Made by a program: the position numbers and the translations under genes. Below are positions 35,788-44,824 of a DNA stretch of 50,646 nt, one piece after another. How positions within the stretch are numbered: position 1 is the stretch's first letter; the number at the start of each line of letters is the position of its first letter. Location: contig CALIHW010000035.1 of assembly GCA_938020525.1 (NCBI GenBank), forward strand, positions 1 to 50,646. Direction: 5' to 3'. The stretch is from an uncultured Granulosicoccaceae bacterium. GTDB taxonomy: Bacteria; Pseudomonadota; Gammaproteobacteria; Granulosicoccales; Granulosicoccaceae. The notes below the pieces were generated by a model, which did not search any database, had not been told where the DNA came from, and saw only the letters and a program-made list of their open reading frames with translations.

Positions 35788-36866
35788 CAAAACTTGATAA
35801 GCTCTATCGCAAAGCACCGCAACTGGATTCTCCGGCAAAGCTTGATGATCGTGTCTTACGTGTGGCGAGATCGCGAGTACCGCAGACTGCAGCTAGTTCA
35901 TCTAAAAAGTCGCAGAGTACACCACACTGGCGGCGCGTAGGCTATGCAGTTTCCTATCTTTGTATTTTTGGTATTGGTTTTGGTGTGTTGTTGCAAGCCG
36001 GATTTTTTCCTGCTGGTCCAAACAAGGAAAGTAGTGATGTTTCTTCATCTGCCAGCGATACCGTTTCAACAAGCAATATCGTATTGCGCGACGAGAACAA
36101 TAATTTGCAGCGGGAAGGTGTTGTTGCTGAGAGATCTGTTGTTGCGACAGAAGAATCGCAAATGCAAACGAGTGAATCAGCTCAATTGGTTCAGGTCAGT
36201 CCAGCTGAATCCATGGATATGGATACAACAATTAGTACAGCACGAGAAGATGCAGCTTCTGTCGAATCAATAGCAGCTGCTGATACCACTGCTGCAATGA
36301 GCGCACCGCAGGTTGCTTCTGGTGCTGTGGTTGAATTTTCTAAGTCCCTACCACAGCCTGAAAGCCTGACAGAGAGCCTGTCTCCAAGCGTCGCCATAAG
36401 TGACCGGAATACTGTTGCCGATGCTGAAACGGAATTCGCCAGTGTCGATAGCGTGGCCAAGATAAACAGCGCCAATATTCAGTCACGGATTCAAAAGGAT
36501 GTGAATGAACAAAGTTTGCAATCAGAGGGCTTTGATAAATCAGCAATGACCACGAGATCAATAGAGTGGCTGTTGTCTCAATCGCCGGATCGATACACAG
36601 TTAAGGTCGCTTCAGACAACGCTGCAAATATTCTGACACTGCTGGGTAACGAGCTTTCTATTGCTACTGAGCTGGTGCAAATTACTGATGGGGTGAACGG
36701 TTGGATGCTATTGCACGGTAGCTTTAGCAATCGTTCAAGTGCAGAGCAGATAATACCTGAGTTATTTGCTGCTGCTTATTCTGCTAAATCAGCAGTCGAT
36801 GCGGTAGATAGTTACATTAAGCTGGAAGTGATCTCTTTTGCAGCCTTGAATCAGCTTCTGAAATAG
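35784..36866 (+). CDS. Probable membrane anti-sigma factor with SPOR-like C-terminus
   Basis: 360 residues. The cytoplasmic N-terminus (LDSPAKLDDRVLRVARSR, 15-31) should bind the sigma factor encoded just before. One membrane segment covers about 53-73. A long Ser/Ala/Glu-rich periplasmic linker (about 80-250) follows. The C-terminal ~90 residues (DRYTVKVASDNAANILTLLG, GWMLLHGSFSNRSSAEQIIP) show the beta-alpha-beta layout of SPOR domains, which bind denuded septal peptidoglycan. If right, the protein could link cell-wall state to sigma factor release. The SPOR call is inferred from pattern. The 4-base overlap with the sigma gene supports the anti-sigma role. Confidence 0.7.
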   Translation: MTKLDKLYRKAPQLDSPAKLDDRVLRVARSRVPQTAASSSKKSQSTPHWRRVGYAVSYLCIFGIGFGVLLQAGFFPAGPNKESSDVSSSASDTVSTSNIVLRDENNNLQREGVVAERSVVATEESQMQTSESAQLVQVSPAESMDMDTTISTAREDAASVESIAAADTTAAMSAPQVASGAVVEFSKSLPQPESLTESLSPSVAISDRNTVADAETEFASVDSVAKINSANIQSRIQKDVNEQSLQSEGFDKSAMTTRSIEWLLSQSPDRYTVKVASDNAANILTLLGNELSIATELVQITDGVNGWMLLHGSFSNRSSAEQIIPELFAAAYSAKSAVDAVDSYIKLEVISFAALNQLLK

Positions 36867-37192
36867 CCCAGATACAATACTGCCTAACATCATCCGTGAA
36901 ACTACTGGGCAGCGTTACAATTATTACCGCTCGCCGAATTTGTCGTAATCAGTGAAGTAAATCCTAACATTGCATCGCTCGATGCCGTCCCTGTACTTCG
37001 ATTTCTTCGATTAGAGTTTTACAGTGGCACTGTTACAAAAAATTACCCGTGCGCCAGAAAATGCTGTGATGTATAAATGTATGGTGTTAGTACGCCGGAA
37101 ACGCGTTTAACAGCGTGCGGGCTGCCGAACAGTGCAGCAATGGGATCGAGGATTCTCATCTGGCATGTTCTAGTTTTGACAGGGGCAAGTAT
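36867..37192. other. Spacer upstream of the giant coiled-coil gene
   Basis: About 326 bases without a supported gene. It contains acagtggcactgt (37021-37033), a near-perfect palindrome with one central unmatched base. The giant gene's frame is open upstream to 37115, but translation more likely begins at 37193. Whether the sigma/anti-sigma transcript continues into the giant gene cannot be told. Confidence 0.45.
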
Positions 37193-40100
37193 ATGAAATA
37201 TCTGATCGGTGAAATTGGAATTTCGCTATTGGTTGCAGGTTTAATCGGTTTGCTTGTTGGCTGGCTGATAAGCCGGCTTTTCAGGTCCAACGCTATTAGA
37301 CACACCAGCAATCGCTACGAGGGAGCACTGAGCGATCGCGAAAGAGAAATAAGTCGGTTGCGCGCAGAGCTTCGCGATTCCGCGCAGCACGGTCGCAGTT
37401 CTGCCAGGGGGCCGGTCAAAGAGCCAGCCAGAGGATCAGCCGGGCAAGAAACCAGAGAATCAACCAAAGGGTCTCGAGGTCCTGCTCGCGAGTCGGCAAA
37501 CTACTCTCGCGGGCTTGCAGAAAACAAAGGTTCTGAAGCTTCCGGTGACAGCAAGACCGTCACCACGTCTGTGAAAAGACCACCCATGGGTGGGCCGAAG
37601 ACAGAACGCTCCAGAGGTGTCGAAACAAAAACAACCACCAATCGCCCTTCGATCGGTCAGCCTGGCAAGTACTCAGTCGCTGCGAAAAACATGCGCACCG
37701 ATAGCAGCTCACTTCGCGTTCGACCAGATACCGTCAGTAAAAGTGCGCTTGACGATGAATCTTACGCAAAGATCAAAGCACTAGCCGAGCTTGGCGAGCG
37801 GGACAGACAGCTTCAATATTCCTATCAGGCGGCGGCACCTGCTGCTGTTTCGACTGGCAAAATAGATCAATATCAGAAGTTGCTTGATCAGAAAAATACC
37901 CAGGTGGATGACCTGCAAAGGAAAATCCGCGACTTACTCGCAGCTAAAACCAAACCTGCTGAAACAGCAGGTAGCAGCGTTCGTGAAAAACAGCTGAAAA
38001 GCAACTACGAACAAGAGTCCTACGAGAAGGTGCGTGCCTTTGCAGGGTGGGGTGAAGCCGAACGAAAGTTATCTCTGATGAAACAGCAGAGCGTACCGCA
38101 AACAGATACTGAAATAGCCCCGTTGCGTCGTAGAGCTGAACAGCAGGACAGAATTATCGCTGACCTGCGTAAGCGATTAGAGCAACAGCAACGCCATGCA
38201 GAAGAGACTCATCGCCAGGCTGAACAAAAAGTTTCGATGCTTCAAAAGCAGCCAGCTAAACCTGACCCTGAAATTGTGCCGTTGAGACGGCGTGCAGAAC
38301 AGCAGGATTCAATTATTGCTGATTTGCGTTCTCGCCTTGAAAAGCAGCAACAGCAGTTTGATAGCACCCGGCGCGACTATGAGCGCAAGATATCAAGCAG
38401 TGAGGCGAATATTGCTACATTGCGTGCAGACGTCAGCAATGACAACTCACAAGCTGAAGTAGACAGCTACAAGAGAAAGGTTTCCGAGCTTGAGCTATCT
38501 GCACAGAACCGTATCAGAGAGTTCAATACAACGCTTGAATCCAGAAATAAAGAATATGATCAACTAGGTAAGCGCCTGGAGGATTTGCGCGCACAGGTTT
38601 CAGAGCGTGATGGTCAGATCGCAAGGCTTAAAGGAGAGGTTGATAAGAACCTGTCTTTAAAATCCTCAGTCGATGCAGACATTAACAAGTATCGCGAACA
38701 AATAGGCGCGCTTGAAATTGACGTTAGAGAGCGTGATGCCAACATCACTCGATTGAAGAGTAAAGAAGCAGAGTTGGACAAATCTAACCTCGCTATTCGT
38801 GAGATGGAAGATCGTCTTGCCGGGTTTACGCGCACTTCTGAAGAGACATCGAAAAAATACGAAGGCGTTATTAACCAGCAGCGTGCTCGAATCGAAGAGC
38901 TGGAGGCGAGAACTGCTGGGTTGCAAAAGACAGTAGATCAACGCGACAATGAAATCGTACCGTTGCTGAAAGCCGTGAAGGATGGCGAAAGTAAACTGAC
39001 CACGGTTACTGCAGACGTGAATCGTTTCCGAACTGAGGTGTCTGGCAAAGATTCTGAGCTGAGCAATTTAAATAAAGAGCTTTCTGCTGCCAGAAAGGCG
39101 ACTGCAGATGCGAAAGGCGAGATCGCTTCCAAAGAGCAGACGCTTGCCGTTTTAAATAAAGACCTGGAAGCCTTAAGAAAGGCAGAGGCCGATGCGAGGC
39201 GAGAGAAGTCAGACGCAGACGGTAGAATTGTTAGCCTGAATAAAGAACTTGAAGCTACTAAGAAGGCAACAGCCGATGCTAGAGGTGAGATCAGTAGTAA
39301 AGAGCAGAAGTTAGCAACTCTAACCAAAGACCTGGAAGCTTTAAGAAAGTCAGAGGCCGATGTCAGGCGAGAGAAGTCAGACGCAGACGGTAAGATCGTT
39401 AATCTGAATAAAGAGATTGAAGCTGCTAAGAAGGCAACAGCAGATGCTAGAGGTGAGATCAGTAGTAAAGAGCAGAAGCTTGGAACTCTAAATAAAGACC
39501 TGGAAGCTTTAAGAAAGTCAGAGGCCGATGTCAGGCGAGAGAAGTCAGACGCAGACGGTAAGATTGTTAATCTGAATAAAGAGCTTGAAGCTGCTAAAAA
39601 GGCAACAGCCGATGCTAGAGGTGAGATCAGCAGTAAAGAGCAGAAGCTTGGAACTCTAACCAAAGACCTGGAAGCCTTAAGAAAGTCAGAGGCTGATGTC
39701 AGGCGAGAGAAGTCAGACGCAGACGGTAAGATTGCTAATCTGAATAAAGAGCTTGAAGCTGCTAAAAAGGCAACAGCCGATGCTAGAAGTGAGATCACCA
39801 GTAAAGAACAGTCACTTGTGGCTAGTAACAAGAAACTGGAAGAGCTCAAGAAACAGGAAGAACAACTGCGTCGGGAAAAAGCAGAGGCCGACAAAAATCT
39901 GAACGATGTCAAACGGCAGTTGGAAGATTCCAGGAAGTCTCTTACTAATGCCCAGAATGATATAAACGCAAAAGAGCAGAAAATTGTTTCGATCAACAAG
40001 CAGGTAGAAGAGCTTCGAAAGTACGAGGCAGATTCTAAGCGCTTGAGGGGTGAGCTTGATGCAAAAACTGGTGAAGTTAAAACCCTGCATGGCAAGGTCA

Positions 40101-43100
40101 ATGAGCTGACACCACTGCAGGCAAAAGTAAAAGAGTCAGAATCGAAATTCACCACGTTACAGGCTGAGCTTCAGACCACAACTGAGCGAGACAAGAAGCA
40201 GCTGGCGGAATTGCAGTCGAAATATGACAGTGATCACAAACAATACACGCAGAAGCTGGGGCAGCGCGACAGCGAGCTTGAAGATCTTAAAAAGAAAATT
40301 GCATCACTAGAAGCGCTTAGGGCTGATCTGCAAAATCGTGATAACGAAATCAAATCGCTGCGTTCGAAATTAGAATCGCTGGAAAGTGAAAAGCAGGGCT
40401 TTATTAAAACCCGTGATCAGCAACAGGCAGATCTTAAAAAGACCCAGGCTGAGCTCGATGGATTGCGACCATTCAAGAAGCAATCTGAGGATGCCAAAGC
40501 AGAGCTTGAAGGGACTAAGCGCAAATTATCCGAGCTTGAATCTGATCGGGAAAAGATCAGGAAAGATGCTGCAGCCAAAGAAAGCCAGCACTTAGCGAAA
40601 GTAAAAGAACTTGAACCGTGGCAACGCAAGTATGAAGAGTCCGCGGGTCAACTCAAGGCGAAAGAAAGTAATATCGCTAAACTCAAGGTTGATTCACAGG
40701 CAGAGCTAGAGCGAAAACTCAAAGCTGCAGAAGATCAACACAAGCAACTGCTTGAACAGCGCGACAAGCGAATCGCAGAGCTGGACGCCAGAGCTAAACA
40801 GCTTGAGTCGCTCAAGCAGGATATTGCAGAGCGGGATCGTAAGATTGCCGAGTTGAACGCGGAATCAGCCGCTGCCAGAAAGCGTTTTGAATCATTGGAA
40901 GGGCAGTTGAAGTCTGCTGAAGAGCAGTCGGCGGCAAGAATTAGCAAGCTGACATCCGAGCTTGACGGCGAGAAAAAGCAGGCCGGTGTGTTGCAGGCTG
41001 ACATCCTTGGATTCAAGAAAACCATAGAAGAAAAGCAGAGTCTGGTAAGCGGTTCAGATCAAAAAGTTGTCAAACTTGAATCCCGCATTAAAGAGCTTGA
41101 GCCATTACAACAGCGATTGAGTAGCAGGGAGAGCGACCTAAAGCAGCTTGAAGAACAGCATAAGTCTGCCAGTTCCAAGTGGGCTTCAGAAATTTCATCG
41201 CTGCAAAACCGGGTCAAGGAGCTTGAGCCTTTACAGAAGCAGCTTTCAACCCGTGAAAGCGAATATAAAACTCTTGAACAACAGCACAAGGCAGCAAGTG
41301 CCAAGTGGTCAGGCGAGATATCTGATCTTCAGAAAAGAATCAAGGAACTCGAACCGTTGCAGCAGCGTTTGTCTACTCGTGAAAGCGAATATAAACAACT
41401 TCAAGAGCAGCACAAGTCTTCGAATACTAAAAATGCGACTGAAATATCTGGTCTTCAGAATCGCGTCAAGGAGATTGAGCCTCTGCAGAAAAGCCTAGCT
41501 GCACGTGAAGGTGAATACAAAACGCTCCAGTCTCAGCATCAGGCAGCGAGTAACAAGTGGTCAACTGAGCAGGCGGAGCTGCAAAAGCGAATCAAGGAGC
41601 TACAGCCGCTGCAACAACAGCTGACATCGCGTGATGCGCAATTGAAGTCTCTTGAAGAGAAGCACAAGGCGGCGAGTGCTGATTGGTCTTCTGAGGCATC
41701 CCAGCTACGACAACGTATTAAGCAGCTTGAATCCATAGAGCGGCAACTTGCGAAGCGCGATGAAGACTACAAGGCTTTGCAAGAAGCTCAGAAAAATGCC
41801 AACGCCAAGTGGAATGCCGATCTCGGTGAGTTGAAAAAGCGGATCAAGGAGCTGGAACCTTTGCAAGCTAAGTTGTCAAGCCGAGATGCGGACTACAAGG
41901 CATTGCAAGATGCTCAGAAGGGTGCCAATGCGAAGTGGAATGCCGATCTGGGTGAACTGAAAAAGCGGATCAAAGAGTTAGAGCCTTTGCAGGCTAAGCT
42001 GTCAAGGCGAGAAGCAGACTACAAGGCATTGCAAGATGCCCAGAAGGGTGCCAATGCGAAATGGAATACTGATCTGGTTCAACTGAAAAAGCGTATAAAG
42101 GAACTGGAGCCGCTGCAAACCAGGCTCACCAAGCGCGAGGAAGACTATAAGGCGCTGCAGGAATCGCAGAAAGCAGAAAAAGCTAAGTATGCAAATGAGC
42201 TCACCATTGTTCGCAAGAGTGCCAGTGAGTCAACTCGAAAGCTTGATGCGCTGCAGAAAAGTAGCGATAAAGCGGCAGAAGCCTATAAAGCATCAGAAGC
42301 TAAGCGCAAGGCAGAGCTTGATGCTCTGCGGCTAAGATTAAAGCAGGCTGAGGCGCTTAAGGCTGAAGTTAGCGCCCGTGACCGTAAGCTAGGTCTGTTC
42401 GACAAGCAGATGGTGACTCTCAAAAGTAGTGTAGCTACTCACCAGTCAGATGTAGTGTCGCTAAAAAAGCAAGTAAAAGACTCGCAGTCACTGGCAAGCC
42501 AGCGTGACAAAGAGTTGGCCAAGCTTCGTCAGTCTTTAAAGACCCTCGAAGACAATATGGCACGCAGAAAGCGAGATACAGACAGCACGCGCAAATCACT
42601 GCAGGAAGAGTTGTCTGCAGCGAAGAAGCGTCTCGCCGGGTTGAGTAAGTTGCAAAAGGAAGTCACAACGCAGCAAGCATCTGTGACAAGCCTGCGTAAA
42701 CAGCTCGAAGAGAAGAAGCTTGAACTTAAAAAGATAGCTGAACTTGAGCGTAAGCTTGCCAGCCTGCAAAAGCTGCATGGCAAAGATGTCACCACGCGTG
42801 ATAAAGAGATTACACGTCTTAAGGCAATGCTCGAAAAACTGAAGCAAGCTCCAAAGCCAAAGCTGGTTGCCAAACCAAAGCCCAAGCCGAAGGCCAAACC
42901 GAAAGCCAAGGTAAAACCAAAACTCACAGCCGACGGTAAAAAGACCACCCGCAAGGATGGTAAAGATGACCTGAAGCTTATCTTTGGTATCGGCCCGAAG
43001 ATTGAGAAGATGCTGAACAAAGACGGGGTTAATAACTTCGAAGATATAGCAGCCTGGAAGAAGGCAGATGTCCAGAAATATGCGGATATGCTTGACGGCT

Positions 43101-43540
43101 TTCCCGATCGGATTGAACGTGATGAGTGGGTGCTCAGCGCCAAACAGATTCTTAACGGTACCTATAACTGGGAAGAGCGACGCAAGGCCCGGGAAGCATT
43201 AAACAAAAAATCGCCGACGAAGAAGACTGCCAAAAAGAAAAAGGCAGCTGTAACAGCAGATGGTAAGAAAACCACTCGCAAGGATGGTAAGGATGACCTG
43301 AAGCTTATCTTTGGCATTGGCCCTGTAATTGAAAAGATGCTTAACAAGAAGGGTGTTAACAACTTCGAAGATATAGCAGCCTGGAAAAAGGCAGATATAA
43401 AGAAGTATGCGGATATGCTTGATGGCTTTCCTGATCGCATCGAGCGTGAGGAATGGGTTTTAAGTGCCAGGCAGATCATTGCCGGTACTTACAACTGGAC
43501 CGAGCGTCAGAAAGCCAATCAGGCTAAAAAGAAAAAGTAG
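37193..43540 (+). CDS. Giant membrane-anchored coiled-coil protein with two C-terminal HhH-like domains
   Basis: About 2115 residues; the ATG at 37193 is chosen because AGGGGC lies 6 bases upstream and it starts right at the membrane anchor (MKYLIGEIGISLLVAG). Arg residues directly after the anchor suggest the body is cytoplasmic. A Ser/Arg/Gly-rich region (about 45-180) follows, then some 1650 residues of heptad coiled coil. It contains a 56-residue repeat (five copies), a 42-residue repeat (nine copies) and motif pairs such as PLRRRAEQQDxIIADLR. A Lys/Pro linker (KPKPKPKAKPKAK) leads to two near-identical 82-residue domains with DDLKLIFGIGPKIEKMLN, resembling helix-hairpin-helix domains. 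The family is not recognised. A structural or tethering role is likely. Confidence 0.85.
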   Translation: MKYLIGEIGISLLVAGLIGLLVGWLISRLFRSNAIRHTSNRYEGALSDREREISRLRAELRDSAQHGRSSARGPVKEPARGSAGQETRESTKGSRGPARESANYSRGLAENKGSEASGDSKTVTTSVKRPPMGGPKTERSRGVETKTTTNRPSIGQPGKYSVAAKNMRTDSSSLRVRPDTVSKSALDDESYAKIKALAELGERDRQLQYSYQAAAPAAVSTGKIDQYQKLLDQKNTQVDDLQRKIRDLLAAKTKPAETAGSSVREKQLKSNYEQESYEKVRAFAGWGEAERKLSLMKQQSVPQTDTEIAPLRRRAEQQDRIIADLRKRLEQQQRHAEETHRQAEQKVSMLQKQPAKPDPEIVPLRRRAEQQDSIIADLRSRLEKQQQQFDSTRRDYERKISSSEANIATLRADVSNDNSQAEVDSYKRKVSELELSAQNRIREFNTTLESRNKEYDQLGKRLEDLRAQVSERDGQIARLKGEVDKNLSLKSSVDADINKYREQIGALEIDVRERDANITRLKSKEAELDKSNLAIREMEDRLAGFTRTSEETSKKYEGVINQQRARIEELEARTAGLQKTVDQRDNEIVPLLKAVKDGESKLTTVTADVNRFRTEVSGKDSELSNLNKELSAARKATADAKGEIASKEQTLAVLNKDLEALRKAEADARREKSDADGRIVSLNKELEATKKATADARGEISSKEQKLATLTKDLEALRKSEADVRREKSDADGKIVNLNKEIEAAKKATADARGEISSKEQKLGTLNKDLEALRKSEADVRREKSDADGKIVNLNKELEAAKKATADARGEISSKEQKLGTLTKDLEALRKSEADVRREKSDADGKIANLNKELEAAKKATADARSEITSKEQSLVASNKKLEELKKQEEQLRREKAEADKNLNDVKRQLEDSRKSLTNAQNDINAKEQKIVSINKQVEELRKYEADSKRLRGELDAKTGEVKTLHGKVNELTPLQAKVKESESKFTTLQAELQTTTERDKKQLAELQSKYDSDHKQYTQKLGQRDSELEDLKKKIASLEALRADLQNRDNEIKSLRSKLESLESEKQGFIKTRDQQQADLKKTQAELDGLRPFKKQSEDAKAELEGTKRKLSELESDREKIRKDAAAKESQHLAKVKELEPWQRKYEESAGQLKAKESNIAKLKVDSQAELERKLKAAEDQHKQLLEQRDKRIAELDARAKQLESLKQDIAERDRKIAELNAESAAARKRFESLEGQLKSAEEQSAARISKLTSELDGEKKQAGVLQADILGFKKTIEEKQSLVSGSDQKVVKLESRIKELEPLQQRLSSRESDLKQLEEQHKSASSKWASEISSLQNRVKELEPLQKQLSTRESEYKTLEQQHKAASAKWSGEISDLQKRIKELEPLQQRLSTRESEYKQLQEQHKSSNTKNATEISGLQNRVKEIEPLQKSLAAREGEYKTLQSQHQAASNKWSTEQAELQKRIKELQPLQQQLTSRDAQLKSLEEKHKAASADWSSEASQLRQRIKQLESIERQLAKRDEDYKALQEAQKNANAKWNADLGELKKRIKELEPLQAKLSSRDADYKALQDAQKGANAKWNADLGELKKRIKELEPLQAKLSRREADYKALQDAQKGANAKWNTDLVQLKKRIKELEPLQTRLTKREEDYKALQESQKAEKAKYANELTIVRKSASESTRKLDALQKSSDKAAEAYKASEAKRKAELDALRLRLKQAEALKAEVSARDRKLGLFDKQMVTLKSSVATHQSDVVSLKKQVKDSQSLASQRDKELAKLRQSLKTLEDNMARRKRDTDSTRKSLQEELSAAKKRLAGLSKLQKEVTTQQASVTSLRKQLEEKKLELKKIAELERKLASLQKLHGKDVTTRDKEITRLKAMLEKLKQAPKPKLVAKPKPKPKAKPKAKVKPKLTADGKKTTRKDGKDDLKLIFGIGPKIEKMLNKDGVNNFEDIAAWKKADVQKYADMLDGFPDRIERDEWVLSAKQILNGTYNWEERRKAREALNKKSPTKKTAKKKKAAVTADGKKTTRKDGKDDLKLIFGIGPVIEKMLNKKGVNNFEDIAAWKKADIKKYADMLDGFPDRIEREEWVLSARQIIAGTYNWTERQKANQAKKKK
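39068..39907 (+). repeat. Five 168-bp tandem repeats in the giant gene
   Basis: Copies start at 39068, 39236, 39404, 39572 and 39740. Each encodes 56 residues (LNKELEAAKKATADARGEIS then SKEQKL...EALRKSEAD). Copies two to four are nearly identical in DNA, the first and last diverged. 56 residues is eight heptads, so copy changes keep the coiled-coil phase. Confidence 0.9.
41084..42217 (+). repeat. Nine 126-bp tandem repeats in the giant gene
   Basis: Copies start every 126 bases from 41084 to 42092. Each encodes 42 residues (RIKELEPLQxxLSxRExxYK then xLQExHKxA...). 42 residues is six heptads. The last three copies (from 41840) are closest to one another, which suggests more recent duplication there. 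Confidence 0.9.
42926..43498 (+). repeat. Duplicated 82-residue HhH-like domain at the giant protein's C-terminus
   Basis: 42926-43171 and 43253-43498 are 246-base copies that encode nearly the same domain (TADGKKTTRKDGKDDLKL, FGIGPxIEKMLNK, NNFEDIAAWKKAD, DGFPDRIERxEWVL). They are separated by an 81-base Lys-rich linker. GIGPxIExxL is a helix-hairpin-helix-like signature. Confidence 0.9.
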
Positions 43541-43542
43541 TA

Positions 43543-43640
43543 TTTCGCGAAGCGCGAAACCACACTTGGCAACTGATTCCGGCGCGCAACGCGCCGGGCA
43601 GGAGTCCGCGCGGTAGAAATCCGCGTAGCGAGAACCTGCC
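43543..43640 (+). other. Hairpin-dense stretch after the giant gene
   Basis: Three adjacent structures begin 3 bases after the stop: tttcgcg-aag-cgcgaaa (43543-43559), ccggcgcg-caa-cgcgccgg (43579-43597), and a nested one with ggcagg/cctgcc (43597-43602, 43635-43640) enclosing cgcgg-tagaaat-ccgcg (43609-43625). No U tract follows. It may stabilise or end the transcript, or be REP-like DNA. The remaining sequence to 43939 shows no gene. Confidence 0.6.
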
Positions 43641-43939
43641 ATGGCGATGACCTTGTTTCAACATCAATTAGGGTGCGATCGTTTGCGACGCATAGTTGTT
43701 CATACGTAGCGAAAATGATCGACAATTGTTGTTGCCTTGACACACCGTCAGGGCGGGCTCGCAGTAGCGGACGTTCTGCCTCTCAGATTCTTAGTGTTAT
43801 GCGAACCGCTTTGGTGATAAATACAGTCTGGCAACCTGCCTTCTTTCAACTCGGCTGTATAGTGAAGCCACGGATGGATTCGCAGAACTGATTTGATGCA
43901 CAATCTTTGGCTCATGATAGATAACATTAGGGAGCACCG

Positions 43940-44500
43940 GTGACTCACGCGATAGCTATCCGGGTTGAGACTATGAGACGTATTTTTTACCGTCCATTGA
44001 TTGTCCAAATCTTCGTGCTGGCAACTTCAATATTTTTTGCGCCGGATACTGCAATCGCAAGTGATAGTGTTGACAAGACGCAACCGACTTCTGCCGAGAA
44101 TTTGGTGCTGGATGATAGTACAGCGCCTGAAACTTTCATTACAGTGCCTGCTAGAAGTGACACCGTTGGTAGGACAACTGTATTCACAGGCTACTCAATA
44201 GATGTTGGTGGTTCAGGGATTGGAGAAGTCCGAATAGCGATACGTGATGTTGCAACTGAATTGTGGTTTGACTTTGCACGCAGGGCTTTTGGGCAAATAA
44301 GCGATTCATCCGGTAATAAGGTTGGCATTCGGAATGCGGAGCTTTCTGATGCAACCGATTCCTACGCAAATTGGAGCATTACAGTTACTTTGCCAGATGG
44401 TGAATATCAGTTTTTTGCACTGGCTGTTGATAATGCTAACAATAGCCAGTATTCGGGTAAGGGTGTATGGCCAGTGAGTGTGCCTTTCTCTGTGAAATAG
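43940..44500 (+). CDS. Small secreted protein with one Ig-like domain
   Basis: 186 residues. The GTG at 43940 has GGGAG 5 bases upstream; a later ATG at 43973 is also in frame. The N-terminus includes a hydrophobic signal (IVQIFVLATSIFFAPDTAIA). The mature part reads as one Ig-like beta sandwich: DSTAPETFITVP, GSGIGEVRIAIRDVATELWF, SYANWSITVTLPDGEYQFFA and AVDNANN. Such domains occur in cell-surface adhesins and carbohydrate-active enzymes, usually next to other domains. Here the domain stands alone, so a binding role outside the cytoplasm is likely but unproven. Confidence 0.75.
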   Translation: MTHAIAIRVETMRRIFYRPLIVQIFVLATSIFFAPDTAIASDSVDKTQPTSAENLVLDDSTAPETFITVPARSDTVGRTTVFTGYSIDVGGSGIGEVRIAIRDVATELWFDFARRAFGQISDSSGNKVGIRNAELSDATDSYANWSITVTLPDGEYQFFALAVDNANNSQYSGKGVWPVSVPFSVK

Positions 44501-44605
44501 TTAAGTATCAGTTTTAAAAGTTGGTATTTGATATGAAAGGGAATGCCAGAAATTATCCGGACCTGCTCGTTGTTAGCAAAATATCTGATTGGTTCAGAGC
44601 CTCGC

Positions 44606-44741
44606 CGTAGGGGGTAAGCTTGCGCATCCAGCCATAACGACCGCTACAAAATAAACAGCAAATTAAATCGCCAGATTTAGTTGGCAATCACGTAACTGAC
44701 GCGCTGCACATTGGTAGATGCGCAAGCTTATCTCCCTTACG
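44606..44741. mobile_element. Second MITE-like element with ~25-bp inverted ends
   Basis: The left end (cgtagggggtaagcttgcgc from 44606) and the reverse complement of the right end (cgtaagggagataagcttgc, ending at 44741) match over about 25 bases with a 2-base gap and few differences; the shared core is taagcttgcgcatc. The 136-base element lies between genes, has no open frame of note and is unrelated to the element at 149. Together with flanks it fills the gap between the Ig-like and Lrp genes. Confidence 0.65.
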
Positions 44742-44824
44742 AAAATATGGCAGCATCACTAAGTGTGTTGCAGTCTCTATCAATTCGGACGTCACCAGTA
44801 AGATCAAGATCAAGTTTCTACCTA

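Noticed and set aside
32918..37050. aaattacccgtg found upstream of both the GH12-type and giant genes
   Set aside because: A 12-base match between two places in 50 kb is expected by chance, and there is no further similarity.
38938..40155. 405-codon open frame on the minus strand
   Set aside because: It is the antisense of the 168-bp coding repeats; its Ser/Leu-rich product is the expected shadow of a Lys/Glu-rich coiled coil.
39068..42217. Regularly spaced repeats suggesting a CRISPR array
   Set aside because: Repeats are 126 and 168 bp, contiguous, and stay in one coding frame with no unique spacers.
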